Below, one piece after another: positions 16,819-26,033 of a stretch of 64,000 nucleotides of DNA. The stretch lies in contig OU365335.1 in the NCBI GenBank assembly GCA_910822395.1, positions 868,001 through 932,000 of the forward strand, given 5' to 3'. The notes below the pieces were generated by a model that was not told where the DNA came from, did no database searches, and worked only from the letters and a program-made list of their open reading frames with translations. A program made the position numbers and the translations under genes. This DNA comes from Pseudoclavibacter triregionum (lineage in GTDB: Bacteria; Actinomycetota; Actinomycetes; Actinomycetales; Microbacteriaceae). Positions within the stretch are counted from its first letter, which is position 1, and each line of letters starts with the position of its first letter.

Positions 16819-17289
16819 ATGGCACACACCCCCGAGGAGCCCTACCGCGGCTCCTTCCCGAACCCCGGCCTCGGCGCCGAGCCGGTCTTCGACAACACGA
16901 AGAAGCAGCTGTCGCTCGGCCAGCTCATCGCCGACACGCCCCGCCTGTTCATCGGCCTCGCGAAGGACGAGCTCGAGCACGCGAAGCGCGAGGTCGTCGG
17001 CAAGGGCAAGAAGATGGGCGTCGGCGCGGGCCTCCTCGGCGCCGCCGCGTTCTTCGCGCTCACGATGTGGGCCTGCCTCGTCGCGGCCGCCATCATGGCG
17101 CTCAACCTCGTCCTGCAGCCCTGGGCCTCCGCGCTCATCGTGGCGGGCGTCTTCCTCCTCATCACGATCGTCCTCGCGCTCATCGGCGTCTCGGCCCTCA
17201 AGAAGGCGGGCTCGCCCGCCCCGGCCCAGACGATGGAGAGCGTGAAGCAGGACCTCAACGCCCTGAAGGGAACCGGCCAGTATGAGTGA
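16819..17289 (+). CDS. actinobacterial Holin-X / phage-holin-superfamily-III protein
   Basis: 156 residues with a soluble amphipathic N-terminus (SLGQLIADTPRLFIGLAKDE) and two long hydrophobic segments at about 73-100 and 108-133, as in the DUF1469/Holin-X family. In chromosomes these proteins are not lysis proteins; they are thought to associate with the envelope. The stop lies 8 nt inside the next gene, so the pair is coupled. Function inferred from family only. Confidence 0.75.
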   Translation: MAHTPEEPYRGSFPNPGLGAEPVFDNTKKQLSLGQLIADTPRLFIGLAKDELEHAKREVVGKGKKMGVGAGLLGAAAFFALTMWACLVAAAIMALNLVLQPWASALIVAGVFLLITIVLALIGVSALKKAGSPAPAQTMESVKQDLNALKGTGQYE

Positions 17290-17644
17290 CCTCGAGAAGC
17301 CCAAGCACGTGGAGCCCATCACGGCCCACGGCCACCCCTCGCCCCCGCCGGCCGTCCCCGCCCCCGCGAAGAAGGACGAGCCGAAGGCGAAGGACACCCG
17401 CTCGGACGAGCAGCTCGAGCGCGACATCCGCGCCCAGCGCGACGAGCTCGCCCGCACGCTCGACGCCCTCGAGTACAAGCTCGACGTCCCCGCCCGCGGC
17501 CAGGAGCTCCTCGCCGTCGGCAAGACGAAGGCGCTCAACGTCTGGGACGAGAACCCCGTCCTCGTCGCGGGCATCGCCGCGGCGGGCGTCATCGCGACCG
17601 TCGGCGGCATCGTCGCCTCGATCCTCATGAAGCGGGATCGCTAG
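17282..17644 (+). CDS. DUF3618 domain membrane protein
   Basis: 120 residues: a Pro/Lys-rich N-terminus, the DUF3618 core RAQRDELARTLDALEYKL (about residues 52-69), and one C-terminal membrane segment (about 93-115) ending in KRDR. It overlaps the Holin-X gene by 8 nt. DUF3618 and Holin-X genes commonly sit together in actinobacteria, which supports a joint envelope function. Biochemistry unknown. Confidence 0.75.
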   Translation: MSDLEKPKHVEPITAHGHPSPPPAVPAPAKKDEPKAKDTRSDEQLERDIRAQRDELARTLDALEYKLDVPARGQELLAVGKTKALNVWDENPVLVAGIAAAGVIATVGGIVASILMKRDR

Positions 17645-17762
17645 GGTCCACGCCCCGCGACCGCCCGCCCCGCGCGCCCGCTGGCCCCGACTCGGGGCGG
17701 CGGGCGCTCGGCGTTCCGGGTCATCCGACCGGCTCTGGCCGCGGGCTCCCCGCCGCCGCTCG

Positions 17763-17768
17763 TAGGAT
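17763..17768 (+). promoter_or_regulatory. -10 box TAGGAT for hemQ operon
   Basis: TAGGAT lies 7 nt before the ATG at 17776. It gives the hemQ-hemL genes their own leaderless promoter, separate from hemE. An in-frame ATG at 17767 overlaps the box. Confidence 0.55.
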
Positions 17769-17775
17769 GGGGGCC

Positions 17776-18567
17776 ATGAGTGCCTCCGATCCGATCGGCG
17801 CCGCGCCGGCGCAGTCCCGTCCCGACGAGGTCGAGAGCGAGGTGACCCGCGCTCCCGGAGCCGAGGCCGCGCAGCCCGACGCCCAGGCCGTCCCGCTCAC
17901 GCAGTACACGATGTTCTCGGTGTTCCGCCGCGACCCGCAGAACGAGCTCGAGCTCAACCGCCACGACATCATCCGCGCCGTCGAGGAGCTCGACGGGGTC
18001 GTCGCCGACTTCGACCCGGAGCGCATCACCGTGCGCGGCTTCTACGACGTCTCCGGGTTCCGCCACGACGGCGAGGTCATGGTCTGGCTCCACGGCCCGG
18101 ACGCATCGGACCTGCAGTACGCCCTCCGCCAGATCCGCCGCACCGAGCTCTTCCGCCCGCTCATCCCGAGCTGGCAGTGCGCCGGCGTGCACCGCGCGGC
18201 CGAGTTCAACGCCCGCCACATGCCGTCCTTCATGCTCGGCAAGGAGCCGAAGGAGTGGGTGACCGTCTACCCGTTCGTGCGCTCGTACGACTGGTACCTC
18301 CTGCCCGAGGAGGAGCGCAGCCGGATGCTCGCCGAGCACGGCCGCAAGGGCGCCGCCTTCACCTCGGTGCTCGCGAACACCGTCGCCGCCTTCGGCATCT
18401 CCGACTACGAATGGCTGCTCGCGCTCGAGGACGACGAGCTCATGAACCTCGTCGACATGATGCGCGACCTCCGCTACACCGACGCCCGCCTCCACGTGCG
18501 CCACGAGGTGCCGTTCTACCCGGGCCGCCGCATCACGACGACCGAGCTCATCGAGGTCCTCCAGTGA
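17776..18567 (+). CDS. hemQ: coproheme decarboxylase (chlorite-dismutase family)
   Basis: Converts coproheme to haem b by two peroxide-dependent decarboxylations, the last step of the coproporphyrin-dependent pathway. The 263-residue protein matches the actinobacterial HemQ type. Residues placed by comparison with characterised actinobacterial HemQ are the distal His148 (EFNARHMP), catalytic Tyr165 (VYPFVRSYDWY) and proximal haem ligand His188 (RMLAEHG). The first 40 residues are an unconserved extension. The stop overlaps hemH (GTGA). The name chlorite dismutase would be misleading for this clade. Confidence 0.95.
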   Translation: MSASDPIGAAPAQSRPDEVESEVTRAPGAEAAQPDAQAVPLTQYTMFSVFRRDPQNELELNRHDIIRAVEELDGVVADFDPERITVRGFYDVSGFRHDGEVMVWLHGPDASDLQYALRQIRRTELFRPLIPSWQCAGVHRAAEFNARHMPSFMLGKEPKEWVTVYPFVRSYDWYLLPEEERSRMLAEHGRKGAAFTSVLANTVAAFGISDYEWLLALEDDELMNLVDMMRDLRYTDARLHVRHEVPFYPGRRITTTELIEVLQ

Positions 18568-19841
18568 CCGCCGAGCAGCTCCCCTCGACCGGCTGGACCC
18601 CCGGCACGAAGCCCCCGGCCGCGACGAGCGCGCCCCTCGCCCCCGGCGCCGTCGTCTCGGCCGCCTCGGCGCCCGCGCAGTCTGGCCCCGAGCACGTCGA
18701 GGCGCCGGTCGCCTACGATGGCATCCTCCTCGCCTCCTTCGGCGGGCCGGAGGGGCAGGACGACGTCATCCCCTTCCTCCGCAACGTCACGCGCGGCCGC
18801 GGCATCCCGGACGAGCGCCTCGAGGAGGTCGCCGTCCACTACCGCCACCACGGCGGCGTGAGCCCCATCAACGAGCAGAACCGCGAGCTCAAGGCGGCCC
18901 TCGAGGCCGAGCTCGAGCGCCGCGGCGTCGACCTGCCCGTCTTCTGGGGCAACCGCAACTGGGCGCCGTACGTGCCCGACGCCCTCATGGAGGCGAAGGC
19001 CGCCGGCTGCACGAGCCTCATCGCGATCGCGACGAGCGCGTACTCGAGCTACTCGAGCTGCCGCCAGTACCGCGAGGACTTCGCGGACGCCCTCGAGGCC
19101 GCGGGCCTGCAGGGCGAGATGACGATCGACAAGGTGCGCCAGTTCTTCGACCACCCGGGCTTCGTCACGCCCTTCGTCGACGGGCTCCGCGAGGACCTCG
19201 CCGCGCTCCAGGACGAGGTCGAGGGCCTCGACCTCGAGCGCGAGGTCGAGGTGCTCTTCACGACGCACTCCGTGCCGACCGCGGACGCCGAGAAGTCCGG
19301 CCCCGCCGAGCGCGGCTTCGGCGAGGGCGGCGCCTACGAGGCGCAGCACCGCGCCGTCGCCGAGGTCGTCGTCGAGTCGGTCCTCCGCGAGCTCGCGGAG
19401 GAGCACGGCGACGAGGCCCCGAAGGCCCTGAGCTGGAAGCTCGTCTACCAGTCGCGCTCGGGCCCCCCGAGCCAGCCGTGGCTCGAGCCGGACATCAACG
19501 ACGTCATCGAGGAGCTGCCCTCGCAGGGCCGCCGCGCCGTCGTCGTCGTGCCCCTCGGCTTCGTCTCCGACCACATGGAGGTGCTCTGGGACCTCGACAA
19601 CGAGGCCAAGGAGACCGCCGAGGAGGCGGGCATCGCGTTCCGCCGCTCCGCCACGCCGGGCGTCCACGCCGAGTACGTGAAGGGCCTCGTCGACCTCGTG
19701 CTCGAGCGCCGCGACGGCACGCCCGTCGCCGAGCGCCCCGCGCTCACCGAGCTCGGGCCCTGGTACGACGTCTGCCGACCCGGCTGCTGCGAGAACCAGC
19801 GCCTCGGCTTCAAGCCGGCGACGGCGGGGCTCGCCCCGTGA
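18564..19841 (+). CDS. hemH: coproporphyrin-III ferrochelatase
   Basis: Inserts Fe2+ into coproporphyrin III to give coproheme, the substrate of HemQ encoded just upstream. 425 residues with an unconserved 50-residue N-terminal extension. Core motifs are ILLASFGGPEG, the catalytic-site LFTTHSVP (His235) and a conserved FVSDHMEVLWDLD. Cys166 (SSCRQYR) together with Cys404, Cys408 and Cys409 (CRPGCC) sits where mycobacterial ferrochelatases bind a [2Fe-2S] cluster, so a cluster is likely. GTG start overlapping hemQ; stop overlapping hemC. Confidence 0.95.
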   Translation: MTAEQLPSTGWTPGTKPPAATSAPLAPGAVVSAASAPAQSGPEHVEAPVAYDGILLASFGGPEGQDDVIPFLRNVTRGRGIPDERLEEVAVHYRHHGGVSPINEQNRELKAALEAELERRGVDLPVFWGNRNWAPYVPDALMEAKAAGCTSLIAIATSAYSSYSSCRQYREDFADALEAAGLQGEMTIDKVRQFFDHPGFVTPFVDGLREDLAALQDEVEGLDLEREVEVLFTTHSVPTADAEKSGPAERGFGEGGAYEAQHRAVAEVVVESVLRELAEEHGDEAPKALSWKLVYQSRSGPPSQPWLEPDINDVIEELPSQGRRAVVVVPLGFVSDHMEVLWDLDNEAKETAEEAGIAFRRSATPGVHAEYVKGLVDLVLERRDGTPVAERPALTELGPWYDVCRPGCCENQRLGFKPATAGLAP

Positions 19842-20857
19842 TCGCGGGCGAGGGGACGACGGGCGTCGCGGGCGCCGCGGGTGTCGAGTCCGGCGCGGGC
19901 GATGCGGCGCAGGCCGCGCCGCTGCGCATCGGCACGCGCGGCTCGCAGCTCGCCGTGACGCAGACCGAGTGGGCCGCGCGCCGCCTCCAGGAGGCGTCCG
20001 GCCGCGGCTTCGAAATCGTCCGCGTCACGACGCACGGCGACGTGAACCGCGCCTCGCTCTCGACCCTCGGCGGCCAGGGTGTCTTCGCGACCGAGCTCCG
20101 CGAGGCGCTCCGCGAGGGCGCGTGCGAGCTCGTCGTCCACTCGCTCAAGGACCTCCCGACCGCGCCCGCCCCGGGGCTCGAGATCGGCGCGTACCCCGTC
20201 CGCGAGGACGCCCGCGACGCGCTCTGCTCGGCGGGCGGCGCGGCCGGCCTCACGCTCGATCAGCTCCCCGCGGGCGCGAAGGTCGGCACGGGCTCGCCGC
20301 GCCGCATCGCGCAGCTGCGCGCGGTGAGGCCGGAACTCGACATCCGCGACATCCGCGGCAACGTCGACACGCGCCTCGGCTTCGTCGAGTCGGGCGAGCT
20401 GGACGCCGTCCTCCTCGCCTGCGCCGGCCTCGAGCGCCTCGGCCGCACCTCGGTCATCACCGAGCGCCTCCCGCTCGACCGCTTCCCGACCGCGCCCGGC
20501 CAGGGCTGCCTCGCGCTCGAGCGGCGCGAGGGCGAGGAGATCCCCGGCCTCTCGGAGCTCGACGACCGGGCCGCGCGCCTCGCCGTGACGGCCGAGCGCG
20601 CCGTGCTCGCCGCCCTCGAGGCCGGCTGCGCGGCGCCCCTCGGCGCGAGCGCGGTGCTCGAGGACGGGCGTCCGGAGGACGTCGACGCCGCGGGCGACAC
20701 CCTCACCTGCACGGCGGCCGTCTACTCGCTCGACGGATCGCGCAGCCTCGAGGCGACCGCCTGGGTCGCCGACCCCGACGAGACGGCCGCGCGCGAGCTC
20801 GGCGAGGCCCTCGCGGCCGAGCTGCTCGAGCGCGGCGCTGGGGGGCTGCTGCGCTGA
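19838..20857 (+). CDS. hemC: hydroxymethylbilane synthase (porphobilinogen deaminase)
   Basis: Polymerises four porphobilinogens into hydroxymethylbilane. 339 residues. The N-terminal [14 protein letters not shown], catalytic Asp105 in HSLKDLP, the Arg-rich GTGSPRR and GNVDTRL segments, and Cys264 in AGCAAPLGA (attachment of the dipyrromethane cofactor) are all present. The first 27 residues are a Gly/Ala-rich extension. Start GTG overlaps hemH; stop overlaps hemD by one base (TGATG). Confidence 0.95.
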   Translation: MIAGEGTTGVAGAAGVESGAGDAAQAAPLRIGTRGSQLAVTQTEWAARRLQEASGRGFEIVRVTTHGDVNRASLSTLGGQGVFATELREALREGACELVVHSLKDLPTAPAPGLEIGAYPVREDARDALCSAGGAAGLTLDQLPAGAKVGTGSPRRIAQLRAVRPELDIRDIRGNVDTRLGFVESGELDAVLLACAGLERLGRTSVITERLPLDRFPTAPGQGCLALERREGEEIPGLSELDDRAARLAVTAERAVLAALEAGCAAPLGASAVLEDGRPEDVDAAGDTLTCTAAVYSLDGSRSLEATAWVADPDETAARELGEALAAELLERGAGGLLR

Positions 20858-21852
20858 TGCCCCTCGGGACCCCGCTCAAGGGCTGGAAGATCCTCGTGCC
20901 GCGCGGCGGCTCGTGGGGGAGCGACGTCGCCGAGGCGGTGCGGGCGCGCGGCGCCTTCCCGATCGTCGCGCCGCTCATCAACTTCGCGAGCCCGCGGCCC
21001 GAGGACGCCCCGAAGCTCCGCCGCGCCCTCCGCCGCCTCGAGGCGGGCGACTACCGCTGGCTCGCCATCACGAGCGCGACCGCGGTCGACGTCATGCACT
21101 CGATGGGCGCGGTCGTCCCCGAGGACACCCTCATCGCCGCCGTCGGCGAGACGACCGCGGCGGCGCTCGCGGCCGCCGGCTACCGCGTCGACTTCGTGCC
21201 GACCCACGACAACTCGGCGAAGGGCCTCCTCGTCGAGTGGCCGGAGGCCGGCCGCGGGATGCCCCCTATCGACGTCCTGTGGCTGCGCAGCGAGGTCGCG
21301 AAGCCGGTGCTGAGCCAGGGCCTCGAGCGGCGCGGCCACCACGTCGACTCGGTCATCGCGTATCGCACGGTGGGCGTGCCCGCGGCGGAGAGCATCCGCT
21401 ACGACGTCCGGAACGGCCGCATGCGCGCGATGCTCGTCACGAGCGGCTCGGTCGCGGAGGAGATCCAGCGCCAGTTCGGGCCGGTGCCCGAGGGCATCAA
21501 GCTCGCCGCGATCGGCCCGCGCACGGCGAAGGACGCCCGCCAGCTCGGCCTCCGCGTCGACGTCGTCGCCCAGGAGCGCTCGGTCGCCTCCCTCCTCGAC
21601 GGCCTCGAATGGCTCGCGATGGGCGGCTCGATGCCGGTGACGACGGTCATCGACCTCTCCGCCATCCGCGAGCTCCAGACCGAGGCGGCCCTCGACGCGG
21701 AGCACCGCGACGGGGAAGGCGCCGCTTCGGGCCCCGCCTCCGGCGCCGCCTCCGCCCCCTCGGACGCCGCCGACACCCCGCACGACCCCGCCCTCGACAT
21801 CCCCGTCGTCGACGAGGCGCGCCCCTCCCCACGAAAGGACGAGTCCGAGTGA
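20857..21852 (+). CDS. hemD: uroporphyrinogen-III synthase
   Basis: Cyclises hydroxymethylbilane with inversion of ring D. 331 residues. The HEM4 fold is recognisable from [19 protein letters not shown], the [11 protein letters not shown] segment, and [11 protein letters not shown] followed by [15 protein letters not shown]. Members of this family share little sequence, so context (hemC before, hemB after) is strong support. The last 55 residues are a Gly/Ala/Ser/Asp-rich tail with no counterpart in compact HemD proteins. No methyltransferase domain is fused. Confidence 0.92.
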   Translation: MPLGTPLKGWKILVPRGGSWGSDVAEAVRARGAFPIVAPLINFASPRPEDAPKLRRALRRLEAGDYRWLAITSATAVDVMHSMGAVVPEDTLIAAVGETTAAALAAAGYRVDFVPTHDNSAKGLLVEWPEAGRGMPPIDVLWLRSEVAKPVLSQGLERRGHHVDSVIAYRTVGVPAAESIRYDVRNGRMRAMLVTSGSVAEEIQRQFGPVPEGIKLAAIGPRTAKDARQLGLRVDVVAQERSVASLLDGLEWLAMGGSMPVTTVIDLSAIRELQTEAALDAEHRDGEGAASGPASGAASAPSDAADTPHDPALDIPVVDEARPSPRKDESE

Positions 21853-22871
21853 CCTCGACTCCCCGCGCGCTCGACCCCGAGCTGCGCCCCTTCGCCCGCC
21901 CGCGGCGCCTGCGCCAGTCGGCCGCCATGCGCCGCCAGATGCGCGAGCTGCGCGTCGACCCCGCCGAGCTCGTGCTGCCGATGTTCGTCCGCGAGGGCCT
22001 CGACGAGCCGCGCGAGATCGGCTCGATGCCGGGCGTCATGCAGCACACCATGGACTCGCTCCGCGCGGCCGCCGCCGAGGCGGCCGGGGCCGGCGTCGGC
22101 GGCATCATGCTCTTCGGCGTGCCGGCCGAGCGCGACGAGCGCGGCTCGGGCGCGACCGACCCGGACGGCATCCTCAACGTCGCGACGCGGGCGCTCGCCG
22201 AGGAGCTCGGCGACGCGCTCGTCGTGCAGACCGACCTCTGCCTCGACGAGTTCACCTCGCACGGCCACTGCGGCGTGCTCGCCGCGAACGGCTCAGTCGA
22301 CAACGACGCGACGCTCGTGCGCTACCAGGAGATGGCGGTCGCGCAGGCCGAGGCGGGCTCGAGCCTGCTCGGCATGAGCGGGATGATGGACGGCCAGATC
22401 GCCGCCGCCCGCGAGGCGCTCGACGCCGCCGGCCACGAGGACGTCCTCCTCCTCGCGTACTCCGCGAAGTACGCGACCTCGCTCTACGGCCCCTTCCGCG
22501 AGGCCGTCGACTCGCAGCTCAAGGGCGACCGCCGGACCTACCAGATGGACCCGGCGAACCGTCGTGAGGGCCTCCGCGAGGCCATCCTCGACCTCGAGGA
22601 GGGCGCGGACGTCGTCATGGTGAAGCCCGCCTCGTTCTACCTCGACGTCCTCTCCGACGTCGCCGAGGAGTCGACCGTGCCGGTGTGGGCGTACCAGGTC
22701 TCCGGCGAGTACGCGATGATCGCGGCCGCCGCCGAGCGGGGCTGGATCGACCGCGAGGCCGCGGTGCTGGAGTCGATCCTCTCGATCCGCAGGGCGGGCG
22801 CGGATGCCGTGCTCACGTACTTCGCGGTGGAGGCGGCCCGCGCCTACCGCGCCCAGGGAGGGATCCGATGA
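21849..22871 (+). CDS. hemB: porphobilinogen synthase (delta-aminolevulinate dehydratase)
   Basis: Condenses two 5-aminolevulinates to porphobilinogen. 340 residues. Schiff-base lysines are Lys207 ([12 protein letters not shown]) and Lys259 (MVKPASF). The metal segment reads [14 protein letters not shown]: Cys131 and Cys141 are kept, but the middle zinc Cys of the human/E. coli type is Asp133. This suggests a mixed or Mg-dependent site. GTG start overlaps hemD by 4 nt; stop overlaps hemL (ATGA). Confidence 0.96.
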   Translation: MTSTPRALDPELRPFARPRRLRQSAAMRRQMRELRVDPAELVLPMFVREGLDEPREIGSMPGVMQHTMDSLRAAAAEAAGAGVGGIMLFGVPAERDERGSGATDPDGILNVATRALAEELGDALVVQTDLCLDEFTSHGHCGVLAANGSVDNDATLVRYQEMAVAQAEAGSSLLGMSGMMDGQIAAAREALDAAGHEDVLLLAYSAKYATSLYGPFREAVDSQLKGDRRTYQMDPANRREGLREAILDLEEGADVVMVKPASFYLDVLSDVAEESTVPVWAYQVSGEYAMIAAAAERGWIDREAAVLESILSIRRAGADAVLTYFAVEAARAYRAQGGIR

Positions 22872-24283
22872 CCGACGCTTCGCAGACCGACGCCGCGCAG
22901 CTCGCGCACCTCGACGAGACGACGTCCGCCGAGTGGTTCGAGCGCGGCCGCGCCGCCATCCCCGGCGGAGTGAACTCGCCCGTGCGCGCCTACGGCTCGG
23001 TCGGCGGCGTGCCGCCGTTCATCCGCTCCGGCCGCGGCGCCTTCGTCACAGACGTCGACGGCAACGAGCTGCTCGACATGGTCTGCGGCTGGGGCCCGAT
23101 GCTCCTCGGCCACGGCCGTCCCGAGGTGCTCGAGGCCGTGACCGAGGCCGTCTCGCGCGGACTCTCCTTCGGCGCCCCCTCGACCGTCGAGGTCGAACTC
23201 GCGGAGGAGATCGCGCGCCGCGTCGAGCCCATCGAGCAGGTGCGCCTCGTCTCGACGGGCACGGAGGCGACGATGACCGCCATCCGCCTCGCCCGCGGCG
23301 CGACCGGCCGTGACCTCGTCGTGAAGTTCGCCGGCTGCTACCACGGCCACTCGGACGGCCTGCTCGCCGCGGCGGGCTCCGGCCTCGCGACGCTCGCGCT
23401 GCCGGGATCCGCCGGCGTGCCCGAGGCGATCGCCTCGCAGACGATCGTCGTCCCCTACAACGACCTCGAGGCCGTGCGCGCCGCCTTCGCCGAGCACCCG
23501 GGCGAGATCGCCGCGATCATCACCGAGGCCGCCCCCGCCAACATGGGCATCGTGCCGCCGGACGCCGGCTTCAACCGCGAGCTCGCCGAGCTCTGCCGCG
23601 CCGAGGGTGCCCTGCTCATCTGCGACGAGGTGCTCACGGGCTTCCGCACGGGCCCGGCCGGATGGTGGGGCGAGGAGCAGTCGGGCCGCACGCTCGGCGG
23701 ACCGTCCGTCTCGGGCGGCTGGACGGCCGACCTGTACACCTTCGGCAAGGTCATCGGCGGCGGCATGCCGGTCGCCGCGCTCGGCGGCTCGGCGGCGCTC
23801 ATGTCGCAGCTCGCACCGCAGGGCCCCGTCTACCAGGCGGGCACGCTCTCCGGGAACCCGGTCGCGGTGACGGCGGGCCTCGCGACGATGCGCCTCGCGG
23901 ACGCCTCGGTCTACGCGGCCGTCGACGCCGCGGCCGAGCGGGTCATCGGCCTCGTCACGGAGGCCTTCTCGGCGGAGGGCGTCGCGCACTCGGTGAACCG
24001 GGTGGGGAACCTCTTCTCCTTCGCGTTCGGCGACGGCGCGGCGCTCGGCTGGACCGGCGCCCACGGCGGCCCGCGGAACGAGGCCGAGGTGAAGCGGCAG
24101 GAGACCTGGCGCTACCCGGCGTTCTTCCACGCGATGCTCGACGGCGGCGTCTCGCTGCCGCCCTCGGCCTTCGAGGCGTGGTTCTGCTCGGCGGCCCACG
24201 ACGACGCGGCCCTCGACCGCCTCGCCGCCGCGCTCCCCGCCGCCGCCACGGCCGCGGCGGCCGCGACGCAGAAGCCGGAGTAG
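22868..24283 (+). CDS. hemL: glutamate-1-semialdehyde 2,1-aminomutase
   Basis: PLP enzyme isomerising glutamate-1-semialdehyde to 5-aminolevulinate, the step after HemA. 471 residues. PLP-contacting Asp253 (CDEVLTGFR) and Schiff-base Lys294 ([11 protein letters not shown]) are present, as are [11 protein letters not shown] at the N-terminus and [11 protein letters not shown] short insertion, [15 protein letters not shown] (about 269-284), and an Ala-rich C-terminal tail make it longer than the usual 430. Last gene of the haem operon; repeats follow directly. Confidence 0.96.
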   Translation: MTDASQTDAAQLAHLDETTSAEWFERGRAAIPGGVNSPVRAYGSVGGVPPFIRSGRGAFVTDVDGNELLDMVCGWGPMLLGHGRPEVLEAVTEAVSRGLSFGAPSTVEVELAEEIARRVEPIEQVRLVSTGTEATMTAIRLARGATGRDLVVKFAGCYHGHSDGLLAAAGSGLATLALPGSAGVPEAIASQTIVVPYNDLEAVRAAFAEHPGEIAAIITEAAPANMGIVPPDAGFNRELAELCRAEGALLICDEVLTGFRTGPAGWWGEEQSGRTLGGPSVSGGWTADLYTFGKVIGGGMPVAALGGSAALMSQLAPQGPVYQAGTLSGNPVAVTAGLATMRLADASVYAAVDAAAERVIGLVTEAFSAEGVAHSVNRVGNLFSFAFGDGAALGWTGAHGGPRNEAEVKRQETWRYPAFFHAMLDGGVSLPPSAFEAWFCSAAHDDAALDRLAAALPAAATAAAAATQKPE

Positions 24284-24301
24284 CCGCCGGCCCCGCGCCA
24301 T

Positions 24302-24363
24302 CCGCTCCCGATTCGGGCGTCCGGTACCGCGATTCCGGTAGCGGACGCCCGTTTCGGTAGCGA
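24302..24363. repeat. family C hairpin repeat, right of haem locus (1)
   Basis: TCCGCTCCCGATTCGGGCGT pairs with the GACGCCCGTTTCGGTAGCG side across a TACCGCGATTCCGGT centre. It begins 19 bp after the hemL stop. Confidence 0.7.
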
Positions 24364-24408
24364 ACGCGCGCGAAGCGCCCGCGTCGGCCGCTGCCCTCTC
24401 CCGAACCG

Positions 24409-24840
24409 CTGGCGGATCGCTCTTCCGCTGGCGCAGTTCGGCCAGCGAGCGAGCGATCGGCCAGCCCTTGCGAGCGAATGGCCAGCACCTGAGCGATCGG
24501 CTAGCGCCTGTCGGTCGTCGGGTGCACGGAGGTGGTCGAGGAGCGGCCGCGGGCCGCCCCCTCCCGAAGGGCTGGCGGATCGCTCATCCGCTGGGGCAGT
24601 TCGGCCAGCGAGCGAGCGATCGGCCAGCCCTTGCGAGCGAATGGCCAGCACCTGAGCGATCGGCTAGCGCCTGTCGGTCGTCGGGTGCACGGAGGTGGTC
24701 GAGGAGCGGCCGCGGGCCGCCCCCTCCCGAAGGGCTGGCGGATCGCTCTTCCGCTGGCGCAGTTCGGCCAGCGAGCGAGCGATCGGCCAGCCCCTGCGAG
24801 CGGTCGGCCAGCGCGTGAGCGATCGGCCAGCGCTATGGGC
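24409..24840. repeat. 163-bp tandem direct repeat, about 2.6 copies (family D)
   Basis: Units start at 24409, 24572 and 24735, exactly 163 bp apart. Each opens CTGGCGGATCGCTC and contains inverted copies (GAGCGATCGGCCAG) able to fold into hairpins. Units 1 and 2 also carry a half family A element (GGTGGTCGAGGAG). Units 1 and 2 differ at only a few bases; unit 3 diverges after about 70 bp. Confidence 0.85.
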
Positions 24841-24906
24841 ATCCGCTCCCGATTCGGGCGTCCGCTACCGCGATTCCGGTGGCGGACGCCCGTTTCGGTA
24901 GCGGAT
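24841..24906. repeat. family C hairpin repeat, right of haem locus (2)
   Basis: Near-identical to 24302-24363, so the tandem array is framed by two family C copies in the same orientation. It ends 24 bp before the stop of the converging oxidoreductase gene. Confidence 0.7.
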
Positions 24907-24930
24907 CCGTCCAGGCTGGGTGGACGCGGC

Positions 24931-25941
24931 CTAGGCGTCGGCGGCGACGCGGATGACGGTGCGGCCGGCGACCTCGCCGGCGAGGATGCGCCGCGCCTCG
25001 GCGCCGGCGTCCTCGAGCGCGATCTCGCTCGTCGACGCGCGCAGCGCCTGGAGGTCGAGCCGCTCGGCGAGCTCGCGCCACACGGCGATCCGGGTCTCCT
25101 GCGGCTGCTCGACCGAGTTGATCCCGCGCAGCGTGACGCCGCGGAGGATGAACGGCAGCACGGTGGCCGGCAGGTCCGGGCCCTGGGCGAGGCCGAAGGC
25201 GGCGACGATCCCCTCGCGCCGGGTCTGCGCGATCGCGTTCGCGAGCGTCGTCGAGCCGACCGAGTCGACGACCGCCGACCAGCGCTCGCGCTGCATGGGC
25301 TTTCCGAGCTCCGCGCCGAGCTCCGCGCGATCGACGACCTCGGCCGCGCCCAGCGACCGCAGCCGCGGCCCCTCCTCCTCGACGCGCCCCGTCGAGGCGA
25401 CGACGTGCGCGCCGAGCCGCGCGAGCAGGTGGACGGCGATCGAGCCGGCGCCGCCCGCCGCGCCCGTCACGAGCACGGGCCCGTCGAGCGCGCCCGGGTG
25501 CGCCTCGAGCGCGCGCACGGCGAGCTGGGCGGTGAAGCCGGCCGTGCCGATCGCGGCGGCGTCGCGCGGGGCGAGGGCATCCGGGATGCGCGTGAGGAGC
25601 GCGCCCGGCACGCGGCAGCGCTCGGCGAGCCCGCCGTCGCGCTCCTCGCCGAGGCCCGCGCCGACGATGACGCCCACCTCGCCCTCCCGCCATCCGTCAT
25701 CGCTCGAGCGGATGACCCGCCCCACGACGTCGATGCCCGGCACGAGCCGCTCCGCCCGCGCGACGCCGGGCTTCCCGGCGAGCAGCAGCCCGTCCTTGTA
25801 GTTGAGGCACGACCAGAGCACCTCGAGGTCGACGTCGCCCCCCTCGGGGGCCCCGGCCATGCCGAGCTCCTCGTCGGAGAGATCCCGGAACTCGACCTCG
25901 ATGTCCCGCCCCTGCACCGTCGCCAGATATCCGCGCGTCAT
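24931..25941 (-). CDS. MDR/zinc-less quinone-oxidoreductase-type dehydrogenase (YhdH/AcuI-like)
   Basis: NADPH-dependent medium-chain reductase of 336 residues, probably an acrylyl-CoA reductase or quinone-oxidoreductase-like enzyme. Diagnostic segments are LNYKDGL, GIDVVGRV, the nucleotide motif GAAGGAGSIAV and VDSVGSTTLANA. The zinc ligands of alcohol dehydrogenases are absent, as expected for the YhdH/YhfP group. The C-terminal LRGINSVEQP segment matches that group. Leaderless ATG with TACGCT 6 nt upstream. The physiological substrate is not evident from neighbours. Confidence 0.88.
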   Translation of the reverse strand: MTRGYLATVQGRDIEVEFRDLSDEELGMAGAPEGGDVDLEVLWSCLNYKDGLLLAGKPGVARAERLVPGIDVVGRVIRSSDDGWREGEVGVIVGAGLGEERDGGLAERCRVPGALLTRIPDALAPRDAAAIGTAGFTAQLAVRALEAHPGALDGPVLVTGAAGGAGSIAVHLLARLGAHVVASTGRVEEEGPRLRSLGAAEVVDRAELGAELGKPMQRERWSAVVDSVGSTTLANAIAQTRREGIVAAFGLAQGPDLPATVLPFILRGVTLRGINSVEQPQETRIAVWRELAERLDLQALRASTSEIALEDAGAEARRILAGEVAGRTVIRVAADA

Positions 25942-25947
25942 GGCGCG

Positions 25948-25953
25948 AGCGTA
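25948..25953 (-). promoter_or_regulatory. -10 box TACGCT
   Basis: Minus-strand TACGCT, 6 nt before the ATG at 25941. Confidence 0.5.
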
Positions 25954-26020
25954 TCGTCGTCATCCGCGCGCCGGCTTGTCGCGCACCTCCAATCGACCTG
26001 CGCGGTTCGCCCGCCTCGCC

Positions 26021-26026
26021 TAGCCT
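26021..26026 (+). promoter_or_regulatory. -10 box TAGCCT
   Basis: TAGCCT lies 7 nt before the GTG at 26034 and sets that start. Confidence 0.55.
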
Positions 26027-26033
26027 TCCGCGG

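Noticed and set aside
16819-17289. Prophage holin
   Set aside because: Holin-X family genes are chromosomal in actinobacteria; there is no endolysin or phage gene nearby.
17776-18567. Chlorite dismutase
   Set aside because: The Tyr165/His148/His188 pattern and the adjacent ferrochelatase identify the coproheme decarboxylase clade.
24302-24906. CRISPR array
   Set aside because: Repeats are directly tandem at 163 bp with no unique spacers, and no cas gene is near.
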